A stretch of 64,000 bases of DNA from Dallia pectoralis. Lineage: Eukaryota > Chordata > Actinopteri > Esociformes > Umbridae. Below the pieces are notes generated by a model, which saw nothing but the letters and a program-made list of their open reading frames with translations, did no database searches and was not told the origin of the DNA. Below, piece by piece: positions 53,464 through 64,000 of this stretch. Position 1 is the stretch's first letter; each line of letters starts with the position of its first letter. The position numbers were made by a program, and so were the translations under genes. The DNA is taken from positions 9,412,529-9,476,528 of the forward strand of contig CM055761.1 in the NCBI GenBank assembly GCA_029465975.1, in the 5' to 3' direction.

Positions 53464-54283
53464 CAGGGTTTGGCGGACCGCGGTCCGGATCCGGACCATT
53501 CGGCGTCCTATCCGGACCAGGACCTATAACCAATATAAAATTGGATTATGGAACGTTTCCATTTTAATACGCAGAATTTTTCTAGTGTTCACGGTACCTA
53601 AGAATTGTATACCAATTACATGGGTTTTAAACCACCTCAGCAAATCATTCTGATAAGTTGCAAACGAATGAGTGAATCACACAGAAAGACGAAGAGAGTT
53701 GAGTCGCGACTCGCGACGTAGCTTGAGAAATATAGAACTCAGTCAGAAAAGGTATTTCAGATGTGCTCTAAAAGGAGATAAGTGGACAGTGAAAACAGAG
53801 TTTTTAATCAAGATTGGACAGATGTTTATTCTTCTGACGGGTAGTTCAAAACCGACATATATCTAATATGTTCCGAGAGCAATAATTAAAAGCGGTAATG
53901 TGAAGCGCCACTACGAGTCAAAGCACACATCTATTGAGGAGAAATACCCACAACAGTCTGAGCTGAGAGCATATTTTTAAATGCACCCTATATATTACTT
54001 GTTTTACAAAATGAAATGTATTATTAGAGTACTTACAATTTATTTTTCTTGTTCAATATGAAAACTGACAAAAATATGGTTGAAATATTGTTTAATAAAA
54101 AATAATAATTGTATGTTGATTATTTCATTTGAGAGTCAGTTGTTGATACATTTATAAAAATCCTATACTACTTCAATATGCATGGCACTGAATCATAATG
54201 AAACTTAGACATCATGTTCCGGACCTTTACATTAGGTAATTTGGTCTAACTGGACCCCTAAACGATTTAATTGAATCCCCCTG
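53464..54283 (+). mobile_element. hAT element, 820 bp, 8-bp TSD
   Basis: It starts CAGGGTTTGGCGGACC and ends with the inverse of CAGGGGGATTCAATT. GTCTACAT is duplicated at 53456-53463 and 54284-54291. The plus strand near 53893-53975 encodes NVKRHYESKHTSIEEKYPQQ, the BED/TTF-type zinc finger end of hAT transposases. The remainder of the transposase is missing. Confidence 0.82.
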
Positions 54284-54291
54284 GTCTACAT

Positions 54292-56524
54292 AGTAATCTG
54301 TATGTGTTGGAGCTGATTGAATCACTCACTAGACTGAAGGGAAAAAAGACCAGCTCTCAGTAAAATAGCTGTATCTCGGTCATTGAACGAGCTAGAGACT
54401 TCAAACAGCCTGGCATAATGCTGAGACCTAGTGGAACAGGAAGTGGTTGACCAGACATTCAGAGTGTGATATACATGTTCAAAATCACTGAAACATAAAA
54501 AAGTATGTTTTTTTTATTTTTAGCTCAAGCTAGATATTGTGTGTTACATTATCCTTAATTAATTAAACATTTCCACAAAATTCAGACTGTTTTCTTTTTC
54601 CTACATGGTTCTGTTCCAGATCATTATCCATTTATATTGGGGTGGGTCATTTTAGGCGGAAATTGAGGTCAGGGGCCCTGTCAAGAAGAGGTTAATAGAG
54701 TGCAGGAAAACCTTTGTTTTTAAAGTGTCTCTAGGTCAAATGACCCACCTAAGGAACTTCTAGTTCATCCAGTCCAGCATATTTCTAAGTATCAAAATGT
54801 TGGAGCTCCTTCTGAACCTATTTAACAGGAACTGGATGAAAGAAGAAGCAGGAGAGTTCATGGGGAAGCTCCACATGGACTAGGTTACATCTGTACTGGC
54901 AGTGGGATAAGCCATAGTATGTTTTTATGGATGAACAGCCTACGCGAACTGGTTACTGAAGCTCTCTCATTACACCTTTATTAGACATAAAAGGGCTTTG
55001 GAGCCAATGCGGTAGGCAGCCGAGAATAGGTGGTTTTCTTTTTTAACATCTCAAAACTTTTTTGTTTTGCATCTCTTGCAGCAAATTACTTTTTTGTTCA
55101 AACCCGCCTTGGCTTTTCTAGTTGTCCTCCATAAATACAATCGGGAAGCAGGACAGTTTACCATGTTTGGGCAATTTGTTTGTGTTGTTCATTTCTTTGG
55201 CCCCACTATTAATTTTGGTACCCCTTAATGTCTGACTGCTAATGTTTGACTGTTAAGAATTGAACATTACAAAATGAGGTTGATTGGCACATTAACACAT
55301 CAACATTGTCCCATAGGGAAAACATTCTTCCGGAACAACATAAACCTTATTACTTACCAATTGTACGTATGCTTCACTCCAAACTATTAATCCTTTTGTA
55401 AAACGGTGATCAGTAGTACGAAGTTGCGAGGGACTGTGCTGATAGTTAGTCTGTAATATTATTGTTTATTTACAAAGCTCAACCTGTGATTTGGCAGAAA
55501 TCAAACCATAACAGTCTGCATATGTTTGCGTCAGTAAATGCATTTAGTATTTCTATCACTTTACACATACTCTCCCTTCCCCTCTCTCCTCTCTTACACA
55601 TTGTCGCACAACAACCACTCTATAACTTTTAAGCATACAGCACACTGTCTGACTCACTTTTTTCATACACATGTGCAAACACAAGTTAAAACATTGTTTT
55701 ATCTGATATACATTTATGTGGCTATGTTATGTTTCTCTTTTTAAGTGGGCAGGTCTCTTCTGTAGAATATTATGCGTGCCAATCAAGCCTGTTGTGGGAA
55801 TGAGTTTAAATAATCACTAATAAACTTTGTGTTACTTTGAATCAAAATAAATGATAAAATCTCCAATATTTTCCTGGATGTATACTATGTTTATGTGCAC
55901 AAGTAGAATTGTCATTACTGCCATTACTCAGTTACCCAACAGATTTCAAGTTGTAAAGTGAGTGGTTTTCATGATATGGGACACATTGCATCTGTATTAC
56001 ACAGTAGGCTACAGTTCTGGAGAACCCATCTTTTATAAGAGCTTTTTGTAGAATTATTGCAAATATATTAACATATCCATAATTTATGGTAGTGGAATGA
56101 CATTAACATTACTAATCATATTGGTTATAATGTGCATTCAAAAATGAATTTCAATTGCTTTCTGTTGGTAAATGGTAGTGGCATACTTTACTTCCTCTTA
56201 TTTTTTGCCATCACTACTACACACAATTATCTCCCGACAAACGACCAATAGAACATTGCCTCAATCAATCTTTTCCTAATTGCAGAAATTCTTCACTGTA
56301 CACATTCTGTTTGAATTGAGGTGGAGGGGGACAGTGTAGGAAACCATATTGTTTTTCATAGCATTTTTTTTCTTTAAATCCGAAAAATTGTCTATTACAT
56401 TTTTTTTTGTGAATCAACTTATCTTCTCCAATGTGAAATTCCACCTTAAAATCCTGTCTGATTTGACTTGAATGCACAGTGGCGGGACATAAAGGAAACC
56501 CCGGGCAATTGAATCACTAAGAAT
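54292..56524. other. Presumed intron sequence, nothing recognised
   Basis: Short inverted words around aaatgacccacc/ggtgggtcatttt occur near 54640-54750. No exon or known element. Confidence 0.4.
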
Positions 56525-56877
56525 GCCACGGTTAGGTTGTTTTTGTGCTCTGTCTCTCTCTATGTTCTCTGTTTGGAAACCTCAGATTCTGCACTGAAGG
56601 TTTGGTTGTTTTTGTGCTCTGTCTCTCTCTATGTCCTCTGTTTGGAAACCTCAGATTCTGCACTGAAGGTTTGGTTGTTTTTGTGCTCTGTCTCTCTCTA
56701 TGTCCTCTGTTTGGAAACCTCAGATTCTGCACTGAAGGTTAGGTTGTTTTTGTGCTCTGTCTCTCTCTATGTCCTCTGTTTGGAGACCTCAGATTCTGCA
56801 CTGAAGGTTTGGTTGTTTTTGTGCTCTGTCTCTCTCTATGTCCTCTGTTTGGAGACCTCAGATTCTGCACTGAAGCG
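56525..56877. repeat. 69-bp minisatellite, about 5 copies
   Basis: The unit contains ggttgtttttgtgctctgtc, tctctctatgtcctctgttt and ggaaacctcagattctgcac. The 69-bp period gives an open frame on each strand with a 23-residue repeat, which is not a gene. Confidence 0.96.
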
Positions 56878-57860
56878 TGCTTTTACATTTTCCCACAATG
56901 TCTGTGTGTGGAATGTGTTTGAAGTGGCCCACCCTGTAGGTGCTGGAGAATTGGATGGGGGTTGATCACAGCCTGCTGTCTTCAGCTTGGCTCTCTGCTG
57001 ACCTCCTCTGAGCCGTGGGTTTCTACGTTGACGATTTGACACAGGAACAGCATGTATTTGCTAGGGAGTTGCGCCTTTTCTGCCCTTTGGGTGGCCAGTC
57101 TTGATCTAATCCACTCTACCATGTTAATGAATAACAGAATATCAGCTATTGATAAAGGAATGTGCATTATTAGGAAAAAAGAAGTCTGCCCATGATTTTC
57201 CCTTGTTTATGTCTCTGATTGTACTGGGAGGAAATGAGAGTTGTGAAAACCATTAGATTTGACAGTGATGATAAGGGCACTAAGTGTTTAAGCAGCCTAT
57301 GAGCTGGATGTGAAAAGGAAGTGAAGTTCAGCTGTTGCACAAGTAAAGACTTTAAATCATCACCATTCAGTTGTCACACTGTTTCACGACCAATGTTACA
57401 TGGACAACCTCACTGGAGTGGAGTTTGGGCTGTACCCAGGTCAGTGGTTAGGTATCTATGCAGGAATTATTCCAGTGCAATAGGAAAGTATTCACACCCC
57501 TCAGCAATGACACCAATTCTTTTTTTGACTGTGCTAACCAGCAGAATACCTCTGGTTTGTGGGGTGGTTGTGTGTCTGGGGCCTAAGGGGAACTACAGCT
57601 GCTCTGTGGTTGATTTGGGGAAAAAGTGGTTCCTGTGTTTCTCTGGTCATTTCTCTGTTTGGAAGTTGTTTGAACAGATAATAGAGGCTCACTTCATTCT
57701 GAGTTGAAGTTCACCTCTGACCGTGTGTTTACAAAGACCCTTATTTTAGGACAACCTTAGCGTTGATGCAATGAATGTAAGACTTATATACGTCTCCATG
57801 GTGCGGCTTGACCACATGTCCGTTGTAGTATTCGGCTAAATACATAATTGGCAACTTCCT
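56878..57860. other. Unassigned sequence
   Basis: No exon or repeat family recognised. Confidence 0.4.
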
Positions 57861-58240
57861 CACGGCACTAATTATACCAGGCAGGCACTGCAACGCTGGT
57901 GAAAGAGTGTCGTGATGGCATCACGTAACGGTTGTCCAAAGTGTTTACCAGTTTCTTGAATCTGTCGTCTTTAGCTTTTTTTTTGTTGCTTTTTATAGCT
58001 TTCTTTTTGCCCAAAGCATTGGCTGCCCTGTATAATAAGTCTGGTGAGAAAGTTGCAAATTGTCTACAGCCGAATACTTTGCCACTACAACGGACATGTG
58101 GTCGTGTCGCCTCATGGAGCTGTACATCAGTCTTACAATTCACTACACCAACACCGATTTCAATATGAAGACTATTTGGCCAATACATATCAGGAGCAAA
58201 GCGAATAAACAATTAAGTTACTCTAAAGAACAGCGCTGAG
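57861..58240 (-). pseudogene. hAT (ZBED-like) transposase fragment
   Basis: The minus strand encodes DDRFKKLVNTLDNRYVMPSR followed by HSFTSVAVPAWYN. This follows the ZBED1-type pattern FRRMV-LDPRY--PSR--F---IP found after the N-terminal zinc finger. Upstream codons 1-80 are not convincing. Element ends were not located, although ggcaggcactgcaacgctgg/ccggagtattc-like words flank the frame. Confidence 0.5.
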
Positions 58241-59108
58241 TTTAACTTCTTTTGGATTACCTTTTTAACCATACCTGTAAACATGCCCTAATATGCATTT
58301 TCCTTTGCTACTGAGTTGCCGATTTAAGGACGATTATATTTTACCTGAGACAAACTGCTAGGCGCCATGCTAGTGTATTTACCTTGCTGGCTTCTGATTT
58401 GTATAATAATGGGTAACCTATGTAGGTCAATGTACATCTTTGATTGGTCAAGCACAAACATTTGCAACACAGCTAAAAGGTACAATTGACAATTCAAATT
58501 ATTTTGAAATGCTTTTTGTTTTGCTTATTTGTTTTGTTCCTGCTTTGTAATGGCCTCTAGTGTCTCCAAACGGAGTTACTGACTGGTATATGTTAAATAT
58601 AGGCATAGTTTAGCTAAATGTTCAATATAAAGCAGTTTTCAGTAGGCCGTGGCAGTGCACTACCACATACTTGATATCTTTTTTGATATCTATTCTTTTT
58701 GGGATATTTTATTTAATGTATTTATAATTTCTACACATAGAATAAATGTTCAGTGGTTTTCAGTTGTTTGTGGAACTGCACTTTATGATTTGGGATTATT
58801 TATTTGGATCAATTCTTTTATTTTATTTTGTTATATACAATTTTTATTTTTACATTTTTTGTTAGATTATACTCAGGAAAATCCACTGTTAAAATACAAT
58901 AAATTGTCTTTATGAGTGAATAAATGCATGGTGTTTCTAAAGTCAGTGAGTAATCGTGTGTAATAATCTCAATATTGACGATAGATTTTTTTTGCCATAA
59001 TTGAGCAGCCCCGGGTGAAGGTAGGGCATGCTAACAGTCCTCCCTAAAGCTTATGGCTTTGTTGACTGACTCAAACATGTCCATTTCCTTTGCCCAAACC
59101 CTCCATGT
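58241..59108. other. AT-rich sequence, nothing recognised
   Basis: No exon or element recognised. The long open stretch at 58649-58915 is AT-driven and has no known motif. Confidence 0.4.
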
Positions 59109-59275
59109 GTTGGAGTTAGGGACGTAAACGGTTAATCGACTATCGATTAATGTCGATAAGAATTTACTCAATTAAATAAATGAATTGTCGGTTAATTGAA
59201 CATTGCCATCAAAGACCGTTTTCCACAGGACGTAGGCTTAATTGAACGTGACACGAGATTCTCGCGGGCGGCGAG

Positions 59276-60316
59276 TAGGGGTGGGAATCACCAGAGGCAC
59301 CACATTACGATATTATCACGATACTTGGGTCACGATACAATATTATTGCGATTTTAAACATATAGCCATATTCTGCGATATATTGCAATTTATTACCTTT
59401 TTCCAACTTCATTATTATGTCCCCGAAGGAAAAATAACCCTAACCAAAATAATGGACCAATTGCGTGACAGCACAGCGGTTATAACACCAATCACAGAAC
59501 AGCTGTTATCTACCAATCACAAACATTGAAAGCCGGTCTCCATTATAACGGGGCGGGTTCAGTTGAAGTGTATCAGCTGTAAGAGCGAGCACGGAGCACC
59601 TCCTCTTCTAGTGAGGAAGAAATCACCCAGAGGAAGCGAAGCGATGTTTCTGATTCTGACTTCTAATTTGGAAGTTGTTCGGCTTTAAAAAGTCGGTGTG
59701 TAAAATGTAACGTTGTGTAAAATTTGTCGAAAGGCCATTCCTACTAAATACAGCAGTACAATCGATCTCTACCATCACCTAAAACCGAAACACGCGGTGG
59801 ATGAATGCGTGAAACTATGAGACGCTGATTGTGTCCCGACACATAACCATAGACGTATCCTTTACAAACGTCATCACTTATGACAAGAAAAGTTTGAGTT
59901 GGAAGGAGATAACGCGATGCATTGACATATTACATTGTGAAGGATATGCTGCCAATCTTAAGTAGAAAAAGACCGGCTTTAAAAAGGTGCAGTTGACCAT
60001 AAATATCAGCTGCCGAGTCGCAAGTATTTCACAGTAAAAGCCCTACCGCAAATATACACTGATACGAGTGAAAGAGTATTAGAAAAGCTGGCGAATATAT
60101 TTTTTGACAACGCCATTTTTTCACGGATACAGCCGTATCGTCAGTGGATTCCTGTATCTGCATCCTCATGCATGCTGACCGTCACGTCACTCGGGGACTG
60201 AATATGTTCAATTTAAATAGTAAAAGATCGATACTTGGCGTCTGTGTATCGATAAAGTATTGCCACGGGAAATATCGCGATTTTATGCTGTATCGTTTAA
60301 TTTTTCCCCACCCCTA
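59276..60316 (+). mobile_element. Inner hAT element with BED-finger remnant, 8-bp TSD (7/8)
   Basis: The ends TAGGGGTGGGAATC and CCCCACCCCTA are inverted repeats. The flanks GCGGCGAG (59268-59275) and GCGGTGAG (60317-60324) match 7 of 8. Subterminal cgatattatcacgata/tatcgcgat words are typical of this fish family. The plus strand at about 59715-59818 encodes a BED zinc finger: CKICRKAIPTKYSSTIDLY followed by HHLKPKHAVDE. A stop follows and the catalytic domain is missing. Confidence 0.85.
59715..59818 (+). pseudogene. BED zinc-finger fragment of a hAT transposase
   Basis: C-x2-C (CKIC) and H-x4-H (HLKPKH) are spaced as in BED fingers, the DNA-binding N-terminus of hAT transposases and ZBED proteins. 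The frame stops soon after at VKL and has no upstream continuity. Confidence 0.75.
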
Positions 60317-61125
60317 GCGGTGAGAGACCCGACACTAACTTGAGGCGTCAAAAAAGAAACCAAGCATGCGGGAGAGTGGAGCCGACTATTTTAATTCTGC
60401 ATTACTTTTTTAGTAAAAAATTTGCTAAATGTATATAATGAGCCAGTACATAATGAATCCAATATCCAAACCGTGTTTTTGTTTTATCTTGAATCACTAT
60501 GGTACACTTATAATAAGTGTATATATTCGGACTATTTTAAACTACTTCGGCTCCGCTGCGGCGTAGCCCAGTACCTGCGTGATTCGTCATAGACATTAAC
60601 GGAGAGAAGAAGTTCCGGCTACAATGTTCTTCCGCAAGATGCATGCAGAGCGCCTAAAGTTACGTTTAAAGTTAAATATATTAATAAGGTCAGTCTGAGA
60701 TTCTTATGTTTATTTGTCTTTTCTTGTTTGTATAAAGGTTAAATTCAAATAAAAAGTGAACGTTAATGTATTTGTACCGTTTCATTTCTAAAATATTATG
60801 TAGTTTTATAGGAGGAGGTTTCATAGACTTGGCAAATTCATTTCTCAGATGATTGTAGGTACAGACATCTGTTGTGGGTTTTCTTAGCATTTTTTATTGT
60901 TCATATCGATATCGGAATTATATCGTATCGACCGAAATTAAGAAATATATCGTGATATAAAATGTGGCGATATTGTCCAGCCCTATGTTAAAGACACTAT
61001 TGATACTGTGAGAAATTGACATTCTCCGGAAAAAAGTCGCTTATCAGTTAATCGTTAATCGATCGATAAAGTCAATCAACTAATGATTAATGAATTAATC
61101 GATCATTTGCATCCCTAGTTGAAGT

Positions 61126-63575
61126 GTAATGGTTTTATTAAAAAAAATTCTCGCTGCTCGTTGTCATTCCTTCCTGTAGGTCTCTGCACATCTTCCACAA
61201 TGCCAGTAATTATTTGAGAACCTGGGCTATTATTTGATCTGTGTTCTGATCTGGGAAGTAAGACATCTGGGGGCAGATATTTAGTAATTTTCCTCTCATT
61301 CCTCTACATGTTTCTCATTCAGATTATCAGTGTTTTTGGTTGTGCTGCTGCTTTTCTTAATTATTGTCCTTTGACCAACTTGGCACAGGACATTAGTTAG
61401 CTGAATATCAGACCTCTTAAACCTCAACTTCTTCCATATTACTGAACAAACATTGCTGCCTTAAATGATGATTTGAAACACAATACACTTCACGGGTGTG
61501 GTTACAGTTAGTGAAATGATGTTGAGGGTTCAGACAGAGAAGAGACATTAAGATGCTGTATTTGTAACTCGGTACAACATTTTAGATTTTTGCGATACAG
61601 GCATTTTGCTTTTCGACCAACGTTCTCATTCGTTTTAGCAGAACTTTTTTCATGTTGGATTTAATCAATTAATATGTAATTCAGTCAGTAAAGTATTGAG
61701 GGGCAGATAGTTACACAACATAATGCAACTCTTCTGAAACTCTCCCTTCTGAGTCGTATAGTTGAGGTACATATGCTCTGTTAGGAGTGTGTGACAGACA
61801 AGGACAAAGATTATGAACTGTCCTTTAAATGTTTTCTATAATTTACCTGTCAGCCCACACATTAATGAACTGACCATGAGGCAAACAGAATATAAATATG
61901 CTGTCACTAATCATACATCTGTTTCTCGTTTTTCTTGACATAAAGTAATTGTAAATACACATGTTTATTTTTATGAGGTGCTCACTATTTATTTGTCAAG
62001 CTTTACAAAAACATTTACAAAGCACACAAGTTATCTTTTGATTTTCCAGAAAGGAAATAATTCTATTTTGAGTTATACCTAGTTAAAGAAACTACGGAAC
62101 TGTATTGACCATTTCATTGGTTAACATTTTTGGGTTAAATCTAGGGTTGATCATCCTAGGAAATTTTGTGTTTATGAGCAAAGTACAAAACTATGTACGT
62201 TTTTGTTTTAGTCTCAGCGTGTTATAGATTACTTTACATTTTTTTGTTTTTGATTTGATTGCAACTTTTGGACCTTCTGGAAATATCCCTTGTCTCACAA
62301 AGCCTCTAACTTAGCATACAGTAATTGTTTGTACAAATGTGGATGAACTGGACAAATCCAATTGTGCCACGTCTGTAGGACAACCCGTGTTTTAAACAGG
62401 TTTGACTTGCCATTATCGCTGCCAAAACATGAGGAAATAGAATGTGGCTGTTATGTTAGATTATGTTGTGATATCATCATTAGTGGTACTGTGGTCTGTG
62501 TAATCGTAGCGCATCTAAGTTGTGAATGGAAGTGAGCTTCTGTAATATGACTAGGCAGTTATTTCCTTATCTGCCATTTCCCTTTGCAGGCACGACATAG
62601 ACTAAGATAAGGACCCGCAGGTGAAATATAATATGTTGCATATGTTTGGACATTCATGTCTTTTTTGTTTTTTTTGTGACCTAGTTGCATATTGTGTTAT
62701 TCCACAATAATCTAGCATGTCAGTAAAGGGACAGCTATATAGTGTTGTGACATGAGTGCATACGTATCATCTACCTGTGGCCCATGGCACACCATCCCTA
62801 TAGTTTATGGTGCTGGCAGAATAAACAGGGACTGGCCATCAAATTGAAAAATAGATGGAACAAAATACTACAGGAGAACTTGCCTCTGACAGCTACAAAA
62901 CAGAAACTTGGGAAGGAATTAGGAATTTCAGCTTTAAGAGGACAATAATAGAGTACAAAGCCAAAGCAGCATTGGTGTGGCTCAAGAACCCCAGAACGGA
63001 ATGCCCTTTCTTGTAAATCAGCTCCATGCTGAAGTGAAATACAAAACCTTTAAATTTGGGCAGAATATTCTGGGATTCATTACACATACCACCCTTTAAT
63101 TTCCTGGGTAGTATTAACAGTCTTCCTCCCTTTGTGATTTGAGAAATAGACACTGAAAATGTTTGCATGCTCATTTTTCCATATGAGTATTTTCCATCTT
63201 TTAATCTTTATCCCATTGAGAACCTGTAGCCTTTATTTGAACATGGCGGTATTGACGCATAATCCAACCAACCTGAACCATCTTAATTTATTAAATATCG
63301 TGAGTAATTATTTATTGTAAGCTCAATGTGAGCTATAATTTATTTATTACAATCTTTTAGTGCTTGTCTTTGTTAAAGAAGATGAAGAACTTAAAAAGTT
63401 ATTGCATATTAAGGTTAAATCGCAATATCACAATATTGGTCAAATAAATTGCTATTTCGTTATTTTCCAAACTCTTCAGCAAACTCACACCCGTTGGCTG
63501 GACAGAGTCATTGTCTTAAAAGTACTGAGCAATCAATTGCTAAATATTTAAACCCTCCTGCTCTCTCCTTTCCTT
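61126..63575. other. Presumed intron or intergenic AT-rich sequence
   Basis: No exon, element end or tandem repeat was recognised. The scattered short open frames carry no known motif. Confidence 0.4.
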
Positions 63576-63578
63576 CTG

Positions 63579-64000
63579 GATTTTACAATGAATCAGGATT
63601 TTACAATGAATCAGGATGTTACAATGAATCAGGATGTTACAATGAATCAGGATTTTACAATGAATCAGGATGTTACAATGAATCTGGATGTTACAATGAA
63701 TCTGGATGTTACAATGAATCAGGATGTTACAATGAATCAGGATGTTACAATGAATCAGGATGTTACAATGACTCAGGATGTTACAATGAATCTGGATTTT
63801 ACAATGATTCAGGATGTTACAATGAATCAGGATGTTACAATGAATCAGGATGTTACAATGACTCAGGATGTTACAATGAATCTGGATGTTACAATGAATC
63901 TGGATGTTACAATGAATCTGGATGTTACAATGAGTCTGGATGTTACAATGAGTCTGGATGTTACCATGAATCAGGATGTTACCATGAATCAGGATGTTAC
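63579..64000. repeat. 18-bp minisatellite, at least 23 copies, runs off the window
   Basis: The unit ggatgttacaatgaatca varies at tca/tct and ttt/tgt. The last copies change acaatg to accatg. Because 18 is a multiple of three, frames stay constant across copies. Confidence 0.97.

Larger units (their letters stand above)
59117..61117. mobile_element. Outer hAT element with TAGGGA termini, 8-bp TSD (7/8)
   Basis: The left end is TAGGGACGTAAACGG and the right end inverted is TAGGGATGCAAATGATCG. The flanks GTTGGAGT (59109-59116) and GTTGAAGT (61118-61125) match 7 of 8. Both subterminal parts are rich in attaatcgat words. A second hAT (59276-60316) is nested inside. Another hAT-like end, gatattgtccagccctat, occurs at about 60963-60985 without a partner. 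Confidence 0.82.

Noticed and set aside
56537..56965. 142-codon open frame with a SVSLYVLCLETSDSALK repeat
   Set aside because: Produced by a 69-bp tandem repeat.
57321..57707. 128-codon open frame as an exon or gene
   Set aside because: No domain, no splice signals with correct phase, and no recognised homology.
58649..58915. 88-codon Phe/Ile-rich open frame as a membrane protein
   Set aside because: AT-rich composition alone explains the hydrophobic residues. No start context or homology.

Overview
The window is nuclear DNA from a bony fish (teleost). It holds a spliced vertebrate gene with long introns (USE1), fish-type hAT, Tc1, Harbinger-like, DIRS, Ty3/gypsy and LINE elements, and very many minisatellites. 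Some repeat families resemble ones I associate with salmonids and pikes, but I cannot name the species. No rRNA, tRNA, CRISPR array or bacterial gene was seen.

Region 1 (1-9.2 kb): an AT-rich minisatellite, then a decayed hAT transposon (1391-8298) into which a 5.35-kb DIRS-type tyrosine-recombinase retrotransposon (about 1705-7055, minus strand) has inserted. The DIRS element keeps textbook termini (inverted repeats, internal complementary region, AAC core at both ends), a gag-like ORF, an RNase H domain and a tyrosine recombinase with all catalytic residues checked. It has lost the reverse-transcriptase palm by an internal deletion.

Region 2 (9.6-23 kb): the complete USE1 gene, plus strand, eight coding exons, 262 codons, predicted from splice sites and homology. 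It encodes a tail-anchored SNARE for Golgi-to-ER transport. Its introns hold several large minisatellites (42, 166, 59, 29 and 27 bp), a hAT nested in another hAT inside the 42-bp array, and a Tc1 remnant. Three of its exons carry local duplications: a 21-bp in-frame duplication in exon 3, a duplicated acceptor before exon 7, and a triplicated acceptor plus exon start at exon 8.

Region 3 (23-41 kb): nested transposable elements. They include a hAT with GGTCTC-rich ends, a 5' LTR-gag fragment with a tRNA-Pro primer-binding site broken by an L2-like LINE and a hAT piece, a gypsy element split by a Harbinger-like element that itself contains a hAT, a second gypsy element split by a hAT, and a hAT end with a zinc-finger remnant.

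Region 4 (41-64 kb): mostly AT-rich intergenic or intronic DNA. At 48160 there is a well-formed first coding exon (signal peptide, strong Kozak context, GTAAGT donor) of a plus-strand secreted or membrane protein gene I could not identify. Its intron 1 probably runs on through minisatellites, a second Harbinger-like copy split by a LINE with a 13-bp target duplication, and further hATs, including another hAT-in-hAT nest at 59-61 kb. An 18-bp minisatellite closes the window.

Two host genes are supported. Almost everything else is repeat DNA, and many long open frames in it are artefacts of tandem repeats whose period is a multiple of three.
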